Shown here: in pieces, positions 7,789 to 16,231 of the stretch
How positions within the stretch are numbered: the stretch's first letter is position 1
Layout: the number at the start of each line of letters is the position of its first letter
NCBI GenBank assembly: GCA_026418155.1
Contig: JAOABV010000011.1
Span: 1-37,021 of the forward strand
Direction of reading: 5' to 3'
DNA length: 37,021 bases
Source of the DNA: a candidate division WOR-3 bacterium
GTDB taxonomy: Bacteria > Hydrothermota > Tepidihabitantia > Tepidihabitantales > CAIPLT01
Program-made: the position numbers and the translations under genes
The notes under the pieces: generated by a model
The model's input: only the letters and a program-made list of their open reading frames with translations
Database searches by the model: none
Told to the model about the DNA's origin: nothing

Positions 7789-9405
7789 ATGTGTAAATAT
7801 AAAGTAATACTTGGTATATTACTAACAGCAACAATTGCGTTAGCAATTGTACCGGTGTCAATGCGTATGCGCGGATTAGGACCTGACTTGGTCGGTATTG
7901 TCGATGACGAGTATTCTGACCTCTTTTTCAATCCGGCGTATATCAACCGTATCGATGGAACTAATATCTATACGAATCTTTCCGGGCTAAATTCGGAACC
8001 GGCATATATTTTTGACCCAACTTATACTCCTTCAATGTACTATAATTTGATAGGTGGAATTGCCACAATTCGAAATATTAAATGTGGTGCACTATTAGAA
8101 ACCGGCGGATGGAATTTAAAATCAACTAATGAATTAGATAGTATTGAAAAAGTAGGCGTTGTTAAAATTATTGATAGCACAAAAACCGAAGTGGTTGATA
8201 ATTATATTAATAATACACTGAATCTGATTTTCGGCAAGAAAATCTGTAATTACGACCTGGGTCTTATGATTGCTCCCCAAAAAATCAATGACGAGTTCAT
8301 TAATCGAACTACTACTATTCATTATCAATTCAGTCATGATACAATGCTAAGTTATAATTATAACAAAAATGAGACGAAATCAAAAGCGAATGTATTTGCA
8401 TTACCACTCTTAGCTGGTGTCGTAATGGGTGAACCAGAAAACGAAATGGCTTTCTGCTTTTCGTTCGGCTACGATAAAACGAAAGGTGTTGTTCCTAATA
8501 ATTTTATGAATGCAAGTTTGCATAGTCTTGTGAGTCAAAGTTTGACCAGTCTACTGAAAAATTTCCATGAAGTAATTGAAAAACAGGAAAGTAGCGGGGT
8601 CTTCTTAGCCTTAAACGGTCGGAACAAACGAAGAAGCGACGAACATTCAGTATCATTCTTAGGTGAAATATCCTATTCACATCAACCAGTAAAAGGAACG
8701 ATGACAGATACCACTTATACATTAAACACACAGACCAGTGGACAGAAAATAGAGAGTTCGGAACTTGCTACTCAGAAATTTGACGGTGCTCTAAATTATT
8801 TTAAAATTGCGCTTGGCATTGGTGGTGAGAAGAAATTTGAAGCATTTGATAGGCAAAATATTTTTGCGATTGGTTTATTGCCCTCATATTTCACATCAAA
8901 CCTGAAAATAAAACTTGAACCCGAGTTTAAGGCCAAACACTATTATCAAAATGTTCCTGATACTACTGAATATATTGAAAAAAGAAATAATGGTGAGTAT
9001 TACGATATTAAGAATTGCACGGGTGGACTTTCATTAAAAATTCCTGCAGGTTTAGAAACGTTCTTAACTAATAGATTAGTATTGAGATTAGGCGTCACTC
9101 AAGAAATTACCCTTACTCTGAAAGACTGCAGCGAAATGGTCTTAGCCGATAGTGGCGAAACTTATGAACGCGATGTTCTTCATTGTCAAAACCCCTCATT
9201 CCGCGACACAATAATAACTGAACCACAAGATGAATTAGATTCTAAGAGGTCAAAGGCTGAAACAAAGATTTCAATGAGCAATGCGACTACTTATCATTAT
9301 GGCTTAGGATTTAAAATAAATGACAATATCGAATTGAACTTCTTAAACTTCGCACAACTTACGGATTTAAGAAGATGGCAGTTAGGCGTAAATATTAAGT
9401 TCTAA
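7789..9405 (+). CDS. Orphan secreted, probably outer-membrane beta-barrel protein
   Basis: The 538-residue product is not one I recognise. It begins with a short basic segment and a hydrophobic stretch (VILGILLTATIALAIV, about residues 6-21) that looks like a signal peptide. The motif MRGLGPDLVGIVDDEYSDLF then FNPAYI resembles the N-termini of outer-membrane proteins in FCB-type genomes. The remainder alternates short amphipathic strands with polar turns. The C-terminus (LTDLRRWQLGVNIKF) ends in phenylalanine, as many barrel proteins do. It has its own promoter, a strong AGGAGG site and a strong terminator, so it is a single-gene unit and probably well expressed. A porin or surface protein is an inference from these features only. 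Confidence 0.75.
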   Translation: MCKYKVILGILLTATIALAIVPVSMRMRGLGPDLVGIVDDEYSDLFFNPAYINRIDGTNIYTNLSGLNSEPAYIFDPTYTPSMYYNLIGGIATIRNIKCGALLETGGWNLKSTNELDSIEKVGVVKIIDSTKTEVVDNYINNTLNLIFGKKICNYDLGLMIAPQKINDEFINRTTTIHYQFSHDTMLSYNYNKNETKSKANVFALPLLAGVVMGEPENEMAFCFSFGYDKTKGVVPNNFMNASLHSLVSQSLTSLLKNFHEVIEKQESSGVFLALNGRNKRRSDEHSVSFLGEISYSHQPVKGTMTDTTYTLNTQTSGQKIESSELATQKFDGALNYFKIALGIGGEKKFEAFDRQNIFAIGLLPSYFTSNLKIKLEPEFKAKHYYQNVPDTTEYIEKRNNGEYYDIKNCTGGLSLKIPAGLETFLTNRLVLRLGVTQEITLTLKDCSEMVLADSGETYERDVLHCQNPSFRDTIITEPQDELDSKRSKAETKISMSNATTYHYGLGFKINDNIELNFLNFAQLTDLRRWQLGVNIKF

Positions 9406-9426
9406 ACAAACTTCCTAATATCTTTG

Positions 9427-9461
9427 CCCCGCACTAATATGTTAGTGCGGGGTTATTTTTT
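9427..9461 (+). terminator. Strong intrinsic terminator after the orphan secreted-protein gene
   Basis: A perfect 11-bp stem (CCCCGCACTAA, 9427-9437, with TTAGTGCGGGG, 9442-9452) closes a 4-nt loop and is followed by TTATTTTTT. It begins 21 nt after the stop codon. Confidence 0.95.
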
Positions 9462-9487
9462 AATATCACGGATTAATATAAGCAGTA

Positions 9488-9515
9488 TTGACATTATCTT
9501 AAGATTCGGTATCCT
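9488..9515 (+). promoter_or_regulatory. Promoter of tRNA-Val
   Basis: TTGACA (9488-9493) and TATCCT (9510-9515) have a 16-bp spacer. The predicted start near 9522 lies about 33 nt before the tRNA. Confidence 0.6.
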
Positions 9516-9554
9516 TATTTTATAAGCAATAAGCCAACGGCTATTTGCTAATGT

Positions 9555-9628
9555 GGGCGATTAGCTCAGTTGGTTAGAGCGCTTGCCTCACATGCAAGAG
9601 GTCACCTGTTCAAATCAGGTATCGCCCA
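9555..9628 (+). tRNA. tRNA-Val (anticodon CAC)
   Basis: The cloverleaf is complete: acceptor GGGCGAT pairs with ATCGCCC, the D arm reads GCTCAGTTGGTTAGAGC, and the anticodon loop CTCACAT sits in stem CTTGC/GCAAG. The T arm is CCTGTTCAAATCAGG. The discriminator is A, and CCA is not encoded. Confidence 0.96.
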
Positions 9629-9798
9629 CTTTTAATATATCTTTCTGCTTAAATAATTCCCATAAATATTACTGTATGGTTTACTATTAGACTTATCAAC
9701 AGATATTACTTTAGTATTCCAAAAGTATTATCAATAACATTGTATTCCAGATGATTTCACTCAATTGTTTTCAAAAAGTAAATTTTAAGATTTTGTTA

Positions 9799-10488
9799 TT
9801 AGTCATTCATTATATGCCACATTAGTTTGGCATTGGCTAACATATCCTGGTCATTATTGAAATAGATGTAAACTGCTTTCGGTTTTAATATCTTGATGCG
9901 TTGACCTATTTCTTCAAGTTCCTTTTGGGAATAATTGTATTGATACCAGTCGGTCCGTCCGTGCATTCTCAAATAAACTTTATCTGATGTTTGATAAATT
10001 GCGTTAGGGAATTTGGGCGCATCAATTGAGACCCAGGTAATATTTAGTTTCATTGCCCAATTAATTTCTTTATCAGTAAACCAGTTTAGATTTCTTACTT
10101 CTAAAGCAAATTTATCTTTGAGATTGCTAAACTTTATAAACTCGGCTAATATATGTTTATCGTCAGGTGTGAACGATGGTGGGAGTTGAAATAGATAGAA
10201 ATCAATCAACTCCTGCATGGGCGAAAAAAGACTATAAAATGCTTGCCAAACTGGATAACTGTCTTTTTTAAATTTAAAAAGATGAGAGATTCGACGATTA
10301 ACTTTGATTGACCATCTTAAGTTTTTTCCTTTTTTTGTCCAAGAGTTTATTTGGTTGGGAAAGGGGAAACGATAGAAGGAGGCGTTTAATTCGATTGAAT
10401 TTAATTTTGAGTTGGCAACATACCAATCCAAACTTCGATCTAAATTCCAGGGGTAAAACCAACCTGAAGTGCCAATATAAATTTTCAT
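9799..10488 (-). CDS. DUF72 family protein
   Basis: The 229-residue product opens with MKIYIGTSGWFYPWN and has LNSIELNASFYRFP, which are the hallmark sequences of DUF72 (COG1801, YecE-like TIM-barrel proteins). The family's molecular function is not established. Further conserved-looking parts are FQLPPSFTPD, FALEVRN and YLRMHGR near residue 175. The length is near the family norm of about 230-280. The gene is alone on the minus strand between two tRNA loci. A candidate promoter (-35 TTGACA at 10526-10531, -10 AAAATA at 10503-10508, 17-bp spacer) would leave a leader of fewer than 10 nt, and no Shine-Dalgarno sequence is visible. Confidence 0.85.
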   Translation of the reverse strand: MKIYIGTSGWFYPWNLDRSLDWYVANSKLNSIELNASFYRFPFPNQINSWTKKGKNLRWSIKVNRRISHLFKFKKDSYPVWQAFYSLFSPMQELIDFYLFQLPPSFTPDDKHILAEFIKFSNLKDKFALEVRNLNWFTDKEINWAMKLNITWVSIDAPKFPNAIYQTSDKVYLRMHGRTDWYQYNYSQKELEEIGQRIKILKPKAVYIYFNNDQDMLANAKLMWHIMND

Positions 10489-11024
10489 AGATTGTCTAAA
10501 ACTATTTTGCCATTAAGTCTACTTTTGTCAAGATACTTTAATAGAGCACTCTGAAAAAATATCAAGGAAACCACAGAAAAATACCCAGCAAGTTCGCTAT
10601 ATTCAATAGTAAAACTTGACTTTTTCCGTGTTCTCTTGGTAGAGAAGGATATTTTATATTTTTCTGTCACTACCCAAAATCAATCTTAAATTTATTAATT
10701 AATAAAAATCTGTATTGGATGATAATACTGACCAATGTGAGATTGCATTTAATAACTAAAAACCGTTTTGTAAGACCTTACTGAAATTTCTTTCTATTTT
10801 CTGTGTGTTCTATAGTTCATTTCCCGAGGTCTCGTAAGTTAGTGTATGATATTCTATGTAAATGTAGGATTGATATGTTAAAAATAAAAAGGAGTATATT
10901 CCTATGAGAGATAATTTTAATAATAAGAAAAAGAGAACGCCTTTATGAAGTTAAATATCAGTAATAAGGTTCTTGACGGAATGCCATTTTTTCGATAGTA
11001 TATATCTTAAAGTGAATATCATTT
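10489..11024. other. Intergenic region, 536 bp, no convincing gene
   Basis: This AT-rich stretch lies between the DUF72 gene and tRNA-Thr. It carries copies of the degenerate element also seen at 1690 (TTTTTCCGTGTTCTCTT at 10621-10637 and a looser one at 10797-10815), plus a related CCACAGAAAAATACCCAG at 10571-10588. A 14-codon frame behind an AGGAG site (about 10904-10948) and a 61-codon minus frame (10485-10670) look like chance. The promoter of the tRNA cluster is at its right end. Confidence 0.6.
10973..11001 (+). promoter_or_regulatory. Promoter of the tRNA-Thr/Tyr/Gly cluster
   Basis: TTGACG (10973-10978) and TAGTAT (10996-11001) are separated by 17 bp. The predicted start near 11008 is about 17 nt before tRNA-Thr(UGU). 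Confidence 0.6.
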
Positions 11025-11097
11025 GCCGACATAGCTCAGTTGGTAGAGCAGTGGTTTTGTAAACCTCAGGTCGGGGGTTCGAATCCCTCTGTCGGCT
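11025..11097 (+). tRNA. tRNA-Thr (anticodon TGT)
   Basis: Acceptor GCCGACA pairs with TGTCGGC. The D arm is GCTCAGTTGGTAGAGC, and the anticodon loop TTTGTAA gives TGT. The anticodon stem GTGGT/ACCTC contains one T-T mismatch at its second pair. The discriminator is T and no CCA is encoded. It is the first of three clustered tRNAs. Confidence 0.93.
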
Positions 11098-11139
11098 TAA
11101 AATGATAATTGGAAGTTGTTGTGTTGGCAATTTATAATT

Positions 11140-11222
11140 GGGCAGGTACCCAAGTGGACAACGGGGGCAGACTGTAAATCTGCTGGCGATTGCCTTCGGA
11201 GGTTCGAATCCTTCCCTGCCCA
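11140..11222 (+). tRNA. tRNA-Tyr (anticodon GTA)
   Basis: This is a class II tRNA with a long variable arm. Acceptor GGGCAGG pairs with CCTGCCC, the anticodon region reads CAGACTGTAAATCTG, and the T arm is GGAGGTTCGAATCCTTC. The discriminator is A. Confidence 0.95.
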
Positions 11223-11251
11223 TTTTAAGTAGTTTAAGCGAACTGAATTGT

Positions 11252-11323
11252 GCGGAGATAGCTCAATGGTAGAGCTTCTGCCTTCCAAGCAGAAGGCTGC
11301 GGGTTCGAGTCCCGTTCTCCGCT
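11252..11323 (+). tRNA. tRNA-Gly (anticodon TCC)
   Basis: Acceptor GCGGAGA pairs with TCTCCGC. The D arm is GCTCAATGGTAGAGC, the anticodon loop CTTCCAA sits in stem TCTGC/GCAGA, and the T arm is GCGGGTTCGAGTCCCGT. The discriminator is T. Confidence 0.96.
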
Positions 11324-11624
11324 CTAAAATTTTTATATTGCATTTTAAAGTAGATTTAGTAGAATTTTCTAATCCAAGTTTAATGAATAAAATTATTTGA
11401 TAATGAGTATAAAATAAATAATCAATGAAAAAATTATTTTCGACAATTTTCGTACTTGCATTATTGTAATATTTTATATATAATACTTAATACTTAAAAT
11501 ATATACAAACTATACATAAATTAATAAATAAAAAACTACGGGTTCAATTAACAAATAACCTGTATTAAAAATTTTAAGGTTGACAAATTGGTTTAAAATT
11601 ATTATAATTAAAAATTATACCCTT
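11324..11624. other. Very AT-rich spacer, 301 bp, inside the tRNA-tuf cluster
   Basis: No open frame or RNA gene was seen. The sequence is mostly A and T, with many runs such as AAAATTATTT and ATATTTTATATATAATA. It ends in a perfect-consensus promoter at 11580-11608. It probably acts as an upstream AT-rich element or simple spacer. Confidence 0.6.
11580..11608 (+). promoter_or_regulatory. Perfect-consensus promoter of tRNA-Thr(GGT)-tuf and probably the downstream operon
   Basis: TTGACA (11580-11585), a 17-bp spacer and TATAAT (11603-11608) give a consensus sigma-70-type promoter. It is preceded by an extremely AT-rich stretch that could serve as an UP element. The predicted start near 11615 lies 10 nt before tRNA-Thr. 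This is the strongest promoter match in the window, as expected for tuf. Confidence 0.85.
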
Positions 11625-11697
11625 GCCCATGTAGCTCAGTCGGTAGAGCACATCCTTGGTAAGGATGTGGTCGCCGGTTCAATTCCGGCCGTGGGCT
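11625..11697 (+). tRNA. tRNA-Thr (anticodon GGT)
   Basis: Acceptor GCCCATG pairs with CGTGGGC. The D arm is GCTCAGTCGGTAGAGC, the anticodon loop TTGGTAA sits in stem CATCC/GGATG, and the T arm is GCCGGTTCAATTCCGGC. The discriminator is T. It lies 131 nt before tuf and is presumably processed from the same transcript. Confidence 0.96.
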
Positions 11698-11828
11698 GGT
11701 TAAAACTTTAATGGAAAACAAATTAAGTTAATAATTGAAGACGAAAATAAATTGAAGATGAAAATAGATAATAATTTTGGTTGTTTTCGACGAAGAATGA
11801 GTCGAGAACCCCAATTCGGGAGGAACTA

Positions 11829-13037
11829 ATGGCAAAAGCAAAGTTTGAAAGAAAAAAGCCTCATGTTAATGTTGGTACAATTGGACATGTTGACCATGGT
11901 AAAACGGTTTTGACATCTGCGATTACTAAAGTGCTATCCCAAAAGGGATTAGCTGAATATAAAAGTTATGATGAAGTCGCAAAAGCGAGTATTTCTCAAG
12001 GACGTCGGGATGAGACGAAGATTTTGACAATTGCTGTATCCCATGTTGAATATGAAAGCGAAAAACGACATTATGCTCATATTGATTGCCCTGGGCATGC
12101 TGATTATATTAAAAATATGATTACCGGGGCGGCTCAAATGGACGGAGCAATTCTGGTTGTCTCCGCAGCAGACGGTCCGATGCCTCAAACTAAAGAACAT
12201 GTGCTATTAGCCCGACAGGTAAATGTTCCGGCAATTGTGGTATATATCAATAAAGTTGACTTGGTTTCCGACCCAGAATTAATTGATCTGGTAGAATTAG
12301 AAATTCGGGAAATTTTAAATAAATACGAATTTCCCGGCGATAAAACACCGGTTATTCGTGGTAGTGCCTTGAAGGCTCTTAAATGTGCATGTGGAACTTG
12401 TCCAGATTGTAATTCAATTCTCGAATTGGTTAAAGCGCTTGATGAATTTATTCCTGAGCCGGTGCGCGAAGTTGATAAACCATTCTTAATGCCAATCGAA
12501 GATATTTTCTCTATTACAGGTAGAGGCACAGTGGTTACCGGTAAAGTTGAACGCGGAAGAATTAAGCCAGGTACTGAAGTTGAAATTATTGGTTTTGACA
12601 AATATCATAAGACCGTGGCCACATCAGTAGAAATGTTCCGTAAGATTTTAGATGAAGGTATTGCAGGTGATAATATCGGAATTCTCCTACGAGGTATCGA
12701 AAAGGACGAAGTAATGCGGGGAATGGTAGTTGCAGCACCGGGTTCAATTAAACCGCATAAAAAGTTTACAGGACAAGTTTATGTTTTAACGAAAGAAGAA
12801 GGTGGACGACATTCACCCTTCTTTGCCGGTTATCGACCACAATTTTATATCCGAACCACAGATGTCACTGGAACCGTCAAATTACCTGAAGGTGTTGAAA
12901 TGGTAATGCCGGGTGATAATGTTAATCTCGAAGTCGAGTTAATTACCAGCATTGCCCTGGAAGCCGGTTCACGATTTGCAATTAGGGAAGGCGGCAGAAC
13001 AGTTGGTGCTGGTGTTGTGACCAAGGTTATCGAATAA
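11829..13037 (+). CDS. tuf: Elongation factor Tu
   Basis: EF-Tu delivers aminoacyl-tRNA to the ribosome. The start at 11829 ([20 protein letters not shown]) is chosen because it matches the family N-terminus and follows GGGAGGA; the frame is open upstream to a TTG at 11781, but that adds atypical residues. The product is 402 residues. Visible motifs are GHVDHGKT (19-26), DCPGH (86-90), NKVD (141-144) and SAL (179-181), and domains II and III are well conserved. Two departures stand out. Switch I reads [13 protein letters not shown] (58-70), about five residues longer than usual and without the RGITIN signature, although T67 is kept. Cysteines 186, 188, 191 and 194 are clustered near the end of the G domain. 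The gene follows tRNA-Thr and precedes rpmG. Confidence 0.97.
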   Translation: MAKAKFERKKPHVNVGTIGHVDHGKTVLTSAITKVLSQKGLAEYKSYDEVAKASISQGRRDETKILTIAVSHVEYESEKRHYAHIDCPGHADYIKNMITGAAQMDGAILVVSAADGPMPQTKEHVLLARQVNVPAIVVYINKVDLVSDPELIDLVELEIREILNKYEFPGDKTPVIRGSALKALKCACGTCPDCNSILELVKALDEFIPEPVREVDKPFLMPIEDIFSITGRGTVVTGKVERGRIKPGTEVEIIGFDKYHKTVATSVEMFRKILDEGIAGDNIGILLRGIEKDEVMRGMVVAAPGSIKPHKKFTGQVYVLTKEEGGRHSPFFAGYRPQFYIRTTDVTGTVKLPEGVEMVMPGDNVNLEVELITSIALEAGSRFAIREGGRTVGAGVVTKVIE

Positions 13038-13101
13038 TAGTAATTGCTATTCTTAAATTTTTCTGATATCCTTTCCGTGCAAATAAGAAAGTGTTAAAAC
13101 A

Positions 13102-13248
13102 ATGCGACTTTTAATTACTCTTTCGTGTAAAGAATGTAAGAATAGAAATTATACGACAACCAAGAATAAAAAGAGTCAAGAGCGACTGGAACTTAATAAG
13201 TATTGCCCATATTGCCGAAAACATACAGTGCACCGGGAAGTCAAATAG
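13102..13248 (+). CDS. rpmG: 50S ribosomal protein L33
   Basis: This is a 48-residue product ([17 protein letters not shown] then TTTKNKK, ending HREVK), with the two zinc-ribbon cysteine pairs C9-x2-C12 and C35-x2-C38 of the zinc-binding L33 form. Length and sequence fit the family. Its place between tuf and tRNA-Trp/secE is the usual one in many bacteria. No clear ribosome site precedes the ATG. Confidence 0.95.
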   Translation: MRLLITLSCKECKNRNYTTTKNKKSQERLELNKYCPYCRKHTVHREVK

Positions 13249-13299
13249 AAGATAGTTGATTTTACATCAAATGTTGGATTTATGTTTATAAACGTAATT

Positions 13300-13373
13300 A
13301 GGCCTGTAGCTCCAACGGCTAGAGCACCTGACTCCAAATCAGGGGGATGGGGGTTCAAATCCCTCCAGGCCTG
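13300..13373 (+). tRNA. tRNA-Trp (anticodon CCA)
   Basis: Acceptor AGGCCTG pairs with CAGGCCT. The anticodon loop CTCCAAA sits in stem CCTGA/TCAGG, and the T arm is GGGGGTTCAAATCCCTC. The discriminator G is the expected one for tRNA-Trp. Its position between rpmG and secE is widely conserved. Confidence 0.96.
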
Positions 13374-13400
13374 TAAATTTGCCAATAATCGCTCATAATA

Positions 13401-13592
13401 ATGAATTTATTAAAAAAAATTAAAGACTATTTGCTTAACGTTATAAGCGAATTGAAAAAAGTCACATGGGCAAAGCCAAGAGAATTATTTTCGACAACAG
13501 TAGTTGTTATTGTTCTCTCTTTGATTATGGCTCTTTTTGTAATGATTTTTGACTTGTTGTTTTCTCGATTACTCCACCTTATTTTAAGATGA
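13401..13592 (+). CDS. secE: Preprotein translocase subunit SecE
   Basis: This short (63-residue) single-span form of SecE has the conserved amphipathic segment ELKKVTWAKPRELFSTT before one hydrophobic membrane helix (VVVIVLSLIMALFVMIFDLL). It holds SecY in the protein export channel. It lies between tRNA-Trp and nusG as usual. Confidence 0.95.
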   Translation: MNLLKKIKDYLLNVISELKKVTWAKPRELFSTTVVVIVLSLIMALFVMIFDLLFSRLLHLILR

Positions 13593-13711
13593 ATTTTGAA
13601 TGTATATCAATATCTACAGTGTATTCATCGGAAAAGAGACAAAAAGGATGTCTATCATTAAAGATCGGATTTATGGTTTGAATTAGGTTTGAATAAATAG
13701 ACTTAAGTGCG

Positions 13712-14242
13712 ATGAAGTTTTTCGTTGTTCATACTGTTACCGGTCAAGAGAAAAAAGTGAAAGCAATGATTGAAAAAGCGATTGAGACCCAAAATCTAAA
13801 AGACCAATTTGGTAAAATCATTGTGCCGGTTGAACATATTACCCGATTTAAGAAAGGTAAATCGATGCCTGAAGAAGAAGAACGGAAGTTATATCCTGGC
13901 TATATTATTGTTGAAATGGAACCATCTGAAGAGACTTTCAAGTTGGTAAATTCGATTCCGGGTGTAACCCATCTTTTAGGGACAAAGACAAAACCTACAC
14001 CTTTAGACGAAAAAGAAGTTGATGAAATTCTACAGCAACTTGAAAGCGGTGTTAAGAAGATTCGACAAGAAATTCCATTTAGCAAAGGCGAAATGGTTAA
14101 GGTTATCAATGGTCCTTTTACCGGATTTTCCGGAAGTGTCGAAGAAATTTTCCCTGACCGGCGCCGGATTAAAGTCATTGTTACGATTTTTGGAAGACCA
14201 ACGCCAATTGATTTAGATTTTTTTGAAGTGCAAGCAATATGA
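13712..14242 (+). CDS. nusG: Transcription termination/antitermination factor NusG
   Basis: The 176-residue product has the NGN domain (MKFFVVHTVTGQEKKVKAMI, YPGYIIVEME, VNSIPGVTHLLG) followed by a KOW domain (FSKGEMVKVINGPFTGFSG near residues 123-141). NusG binds the RNA polymerase clamp and links it to Rho or ribosomes. The length is standard, without the insertion domain seen in some phyla. The gene lies between secE and rplK in the conserved order. Confidence 0.97.
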   Translation: MKFFVVHTVTGQEKKVKAMIEKAIETQNLKDQFGKIIVPVEHITRFKKGKSMPEEEERKLYPGYIIVEMEPSEETFKLVNSIPGVTHLLGTKTKPTPLDEKEVDEILQQLESGVKKIRQEIPFSKGEMVKVINGPFTGFSGSVEEIFPDRRRIKVIVTIFGRPTPIDLDFFEVQAI

Positions 14243-14395
14243 TGTGTCTGATAGAACAGAGAATTAAGCATAAAAAACTAAATATTTCTTTGATATTTGA
14301 TTTAAATCGATGGTTGTTATTAGGCAACATAAAGATAAGGAAAGATTATTGTGAGAACATGGAAATTAAAGATTTTAATTGTTTAGGAGTATAAA

Positions 14396-14830
14396 ATGGC
14401 GAAAAAAGTTGTCGCTGTAGTTAGACTTCAGGTCCCGGCGGGTCAAGCTACTCCGGCACCTCCGGTCGGCCCTGCTTTAGGACAGCATGGCGTAAATATT
14501 ATGGAATTCTGCAAAGCTTTTAATGCGGCAACCAAAAATCAACCACCAGGTATTATTACCCCGGTGCTTTTGACAGTTTATTCGGACCGAAGTTTTACTT
14601 TTGTGGTCAAAACACCACCGGCGTCTGTCTTATTAAAACAGGCCGCAGGTCTAGCCAAAGGGTCAGGTGAACCTAATCGGACAAAAGTAGGAACTGTCAC
14701 CCGAAGCGCAATTCGAGAAATTGCACTAAAAAAAATGCCAGATTTGAATGCAAAGGATATTGAATCAGCAATGAAAATAATTGAAGGCACGGCAAGACAA
14801 ATGGGGTTAACCGTAGTGGAGGATAAATGA
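14396..14830 (+). CDS. rplK: 50S ribosomal protein L11
   Basis: The 144-residue L11 has the N-terminal [35 protein letters not shown]-type region (proline-rich, thiostrepton-binding side) and the C-terminal rRNA-binding part ([15 protein letters not shown]). It forms part of the GTPase-associated centre with L10 and L7/L12. The ribosome site TAGGAGTATAAA precedes the ATG. The last 4 nt overlap rplA in ATGA, indicating coupled translation. Confidence 0.97.
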   Translation: MAKKVVAVVRLQVPAGQATPAPPVGPALGQHGVNIMEFCKAFNAATKNQPPGIITPVLLTVYSDRSFTFVVKTPPASVLLKQAAGLAKGSGEPNRTKVGTVTRSAIREIALKKMPDLNAKDIESAMKIIEGTARQMGLTVVEDK

Positions 14831-15540
14831 AACGGCGTAGTAAACGATATCAGAATCTTCTTAATAAAATTGAAAAGAAACCGGTTTATTCTCTGTCTGA
14901 AGCAATTCAAAAAGTGAAGGAATCGGCAAGTACCAAATTTGACGAAACTATTGACTTAGCAATTAATCTTGGAATCGACCCCAAACGCCAGGACCAGATG
15001 GTGCGCGGTAGTGTTGTTTTACCTTTTGGTACCGGCAAAACTGTTAAAGTTTTAGTGTTGACTCGAGGTGAAAAAGAGAAAGAAGCCAAAGATGCTGGAG
15101 CGGATTATGTCGGTTTAGATGAATATATTAATAAAATTAAAGAAGGTTGGTTAGATTTTGATGTTGTCGTGGCAACGCCGGATGTTATGTCCGAAGTTGG
15201 TAAATTAGGTAAGATTTTAGGCACAAAAGGACTAATGCCTTCACCTAAAACTGGAACAGTAACTTTTGATGTTGCCAGCGCAATAAAGAGTCTTAAAGCC
15301 GGACGTATCCAATTCAAGACCGACAAAACTGGTAATGTCCATACGATAGTGGGTAAAGCATCTTTTGAACCAGAAAAATTAGAAAAAAATATTCTCGCGG
15401 TTATATCAGAATTACAGAAGGTTAAACCAGCATCTGCAAAAGGACAATACTTGCGCACAATAACTATTTCTGCTACAATGGGGCCTGCTTTTAAGATCGA
15501 TACTAAAGAAGTCGTCGAATTAGCCCGGAAGGAAGTTTAA
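14827..15540 (+). CDS. rplA: 50S ribosomal protein L1
   Basis: The 237-residue L1 is recognised from the [20 protein letters not shown] region, the [14 protein letters not shown] region, [12 protein letters not shown], and the C-terminal [14 protein letters not shown]1 forms the ribosome L1 stalk and in E. coli also represses its own operon; whether it does so here is unknown. It overlaps rplK by 4 nt. Confidence 0.97.
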   Translation: MKRRSKRYQNLLNKIEKKPVYSLSEAIQKVKESASTKFDETIDLAINLGIDPKRQDQMVRGSVVLPFGTGKTVKVLVLTRGEKEKEAKDAGADYVGLDEYINKIKEGWLDFDVVVATPDVMSEVGKLGKILGTKGLMPSPKTGTVTFDVASAIKSLKAGRIQFKTDKTGNVHTIVGKASFEPEKLEKNILAVISELQKVKPASAKGQYLRTITISATMGPAFKIDTKEVVELARKEV

Positions 15541-15634
15541 TTATGTTGCTCTATAATGTTACTTTTGACTATCAAATCATTCATAGAAATATGGAAAAGA
15601 AATTATTGAAATAGTACTGGAAGGAAATTCCATT

Positions 15635-16222
15635 ATGCCGTCACAGGAAAAAATATTAAAAGTAGAAGGTCTAAAAAAGTTAGTTTATGAAGCAAAAGGT
15701 ATTTATTTTGCGGATTGTAGTAGACTAAAGGCTTCTGATATTACTCAACTTCGCAAGAAGTTACATTCTATGCAAATGAATCTGAAGGTCGTTAAAAATC
15801 GATTGGCGCTTCGAGCACTTAATGAATTAGGCATTGAAGGTATTGATGAATTTTTTACTGGACCAACGGCGCTAATCTTTTCTTATGAAGATGCTTTGGT
15901 TCCGGCAAAAGTATTAAAGGAATTTATAAAGAAAAATAGTGATTTGAAAGTAAAAGGTGCTTATGTTGAAAACGGTATCTATTCCAAAGAGAAATTCGAC
16001 TTTCTGGCAAGTTTGCCAACGAAATCAGAATTACGGGCTCAAGTCATCTTGGTATTGACGCAACCAGTACAGGAATTAGTGTTTATTTTAGAAAGCCTAT
16101 TAAGGCAACTGATTGGTAGTTTAGAAGCATTGTCGCAGAAACGAACCATTGATTCGTCCGAATCACATATGGCGACTAACTCGGAAAGTGCCGATCCAAC
16201 AACTACAGAACAACAAAGTTAA
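15635..16222 (+). CDS. rplJ: 50S ribosomal protein L10
   Basis: L10 anchors L7/L12 dimers to the ribosome. The 195-residue product has the conserved N-terminal rRNA-binding part (LRKKLHSMQMNLKVVKNRLALRAL) and the helical stalk-binding region near residues 150-168. It ends with a hydrophilic tail (from about residue 170, rich in S, T, E and Q) longer than in E. coli L10 (165 residues). An AAGGAAA ribosome site precedes the ATG. A 94-nt gap follows rplA. Confidence 0.95.
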   Translation: MPSQEKILKVEGLKKLVYEAKGIYFADCSRLKASDITQLRKKLHSMQMNLKVVKNRLALRALNELGIEGIDEFFTGPTALIFSYEDALVPAKVLKEFIKKNSDLKVKGAYVENGIYSKEKFDFLASLPTKSELRAQVILVLTQPVQELVFILESLLRQLIGSLEALSQKRTIDSSESHMATNSESADPTTTEQQS

Positions 16223-16231
16223 TAATGCTAA

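Noticed and set aside
10485-10670. 61-codon minus-strand frame upstream of the DUF72 gene
   Set aside because: There is no family resemblance or ribosome site, and it covers the degenerate intergenic element and the likely DUF72 promoter.
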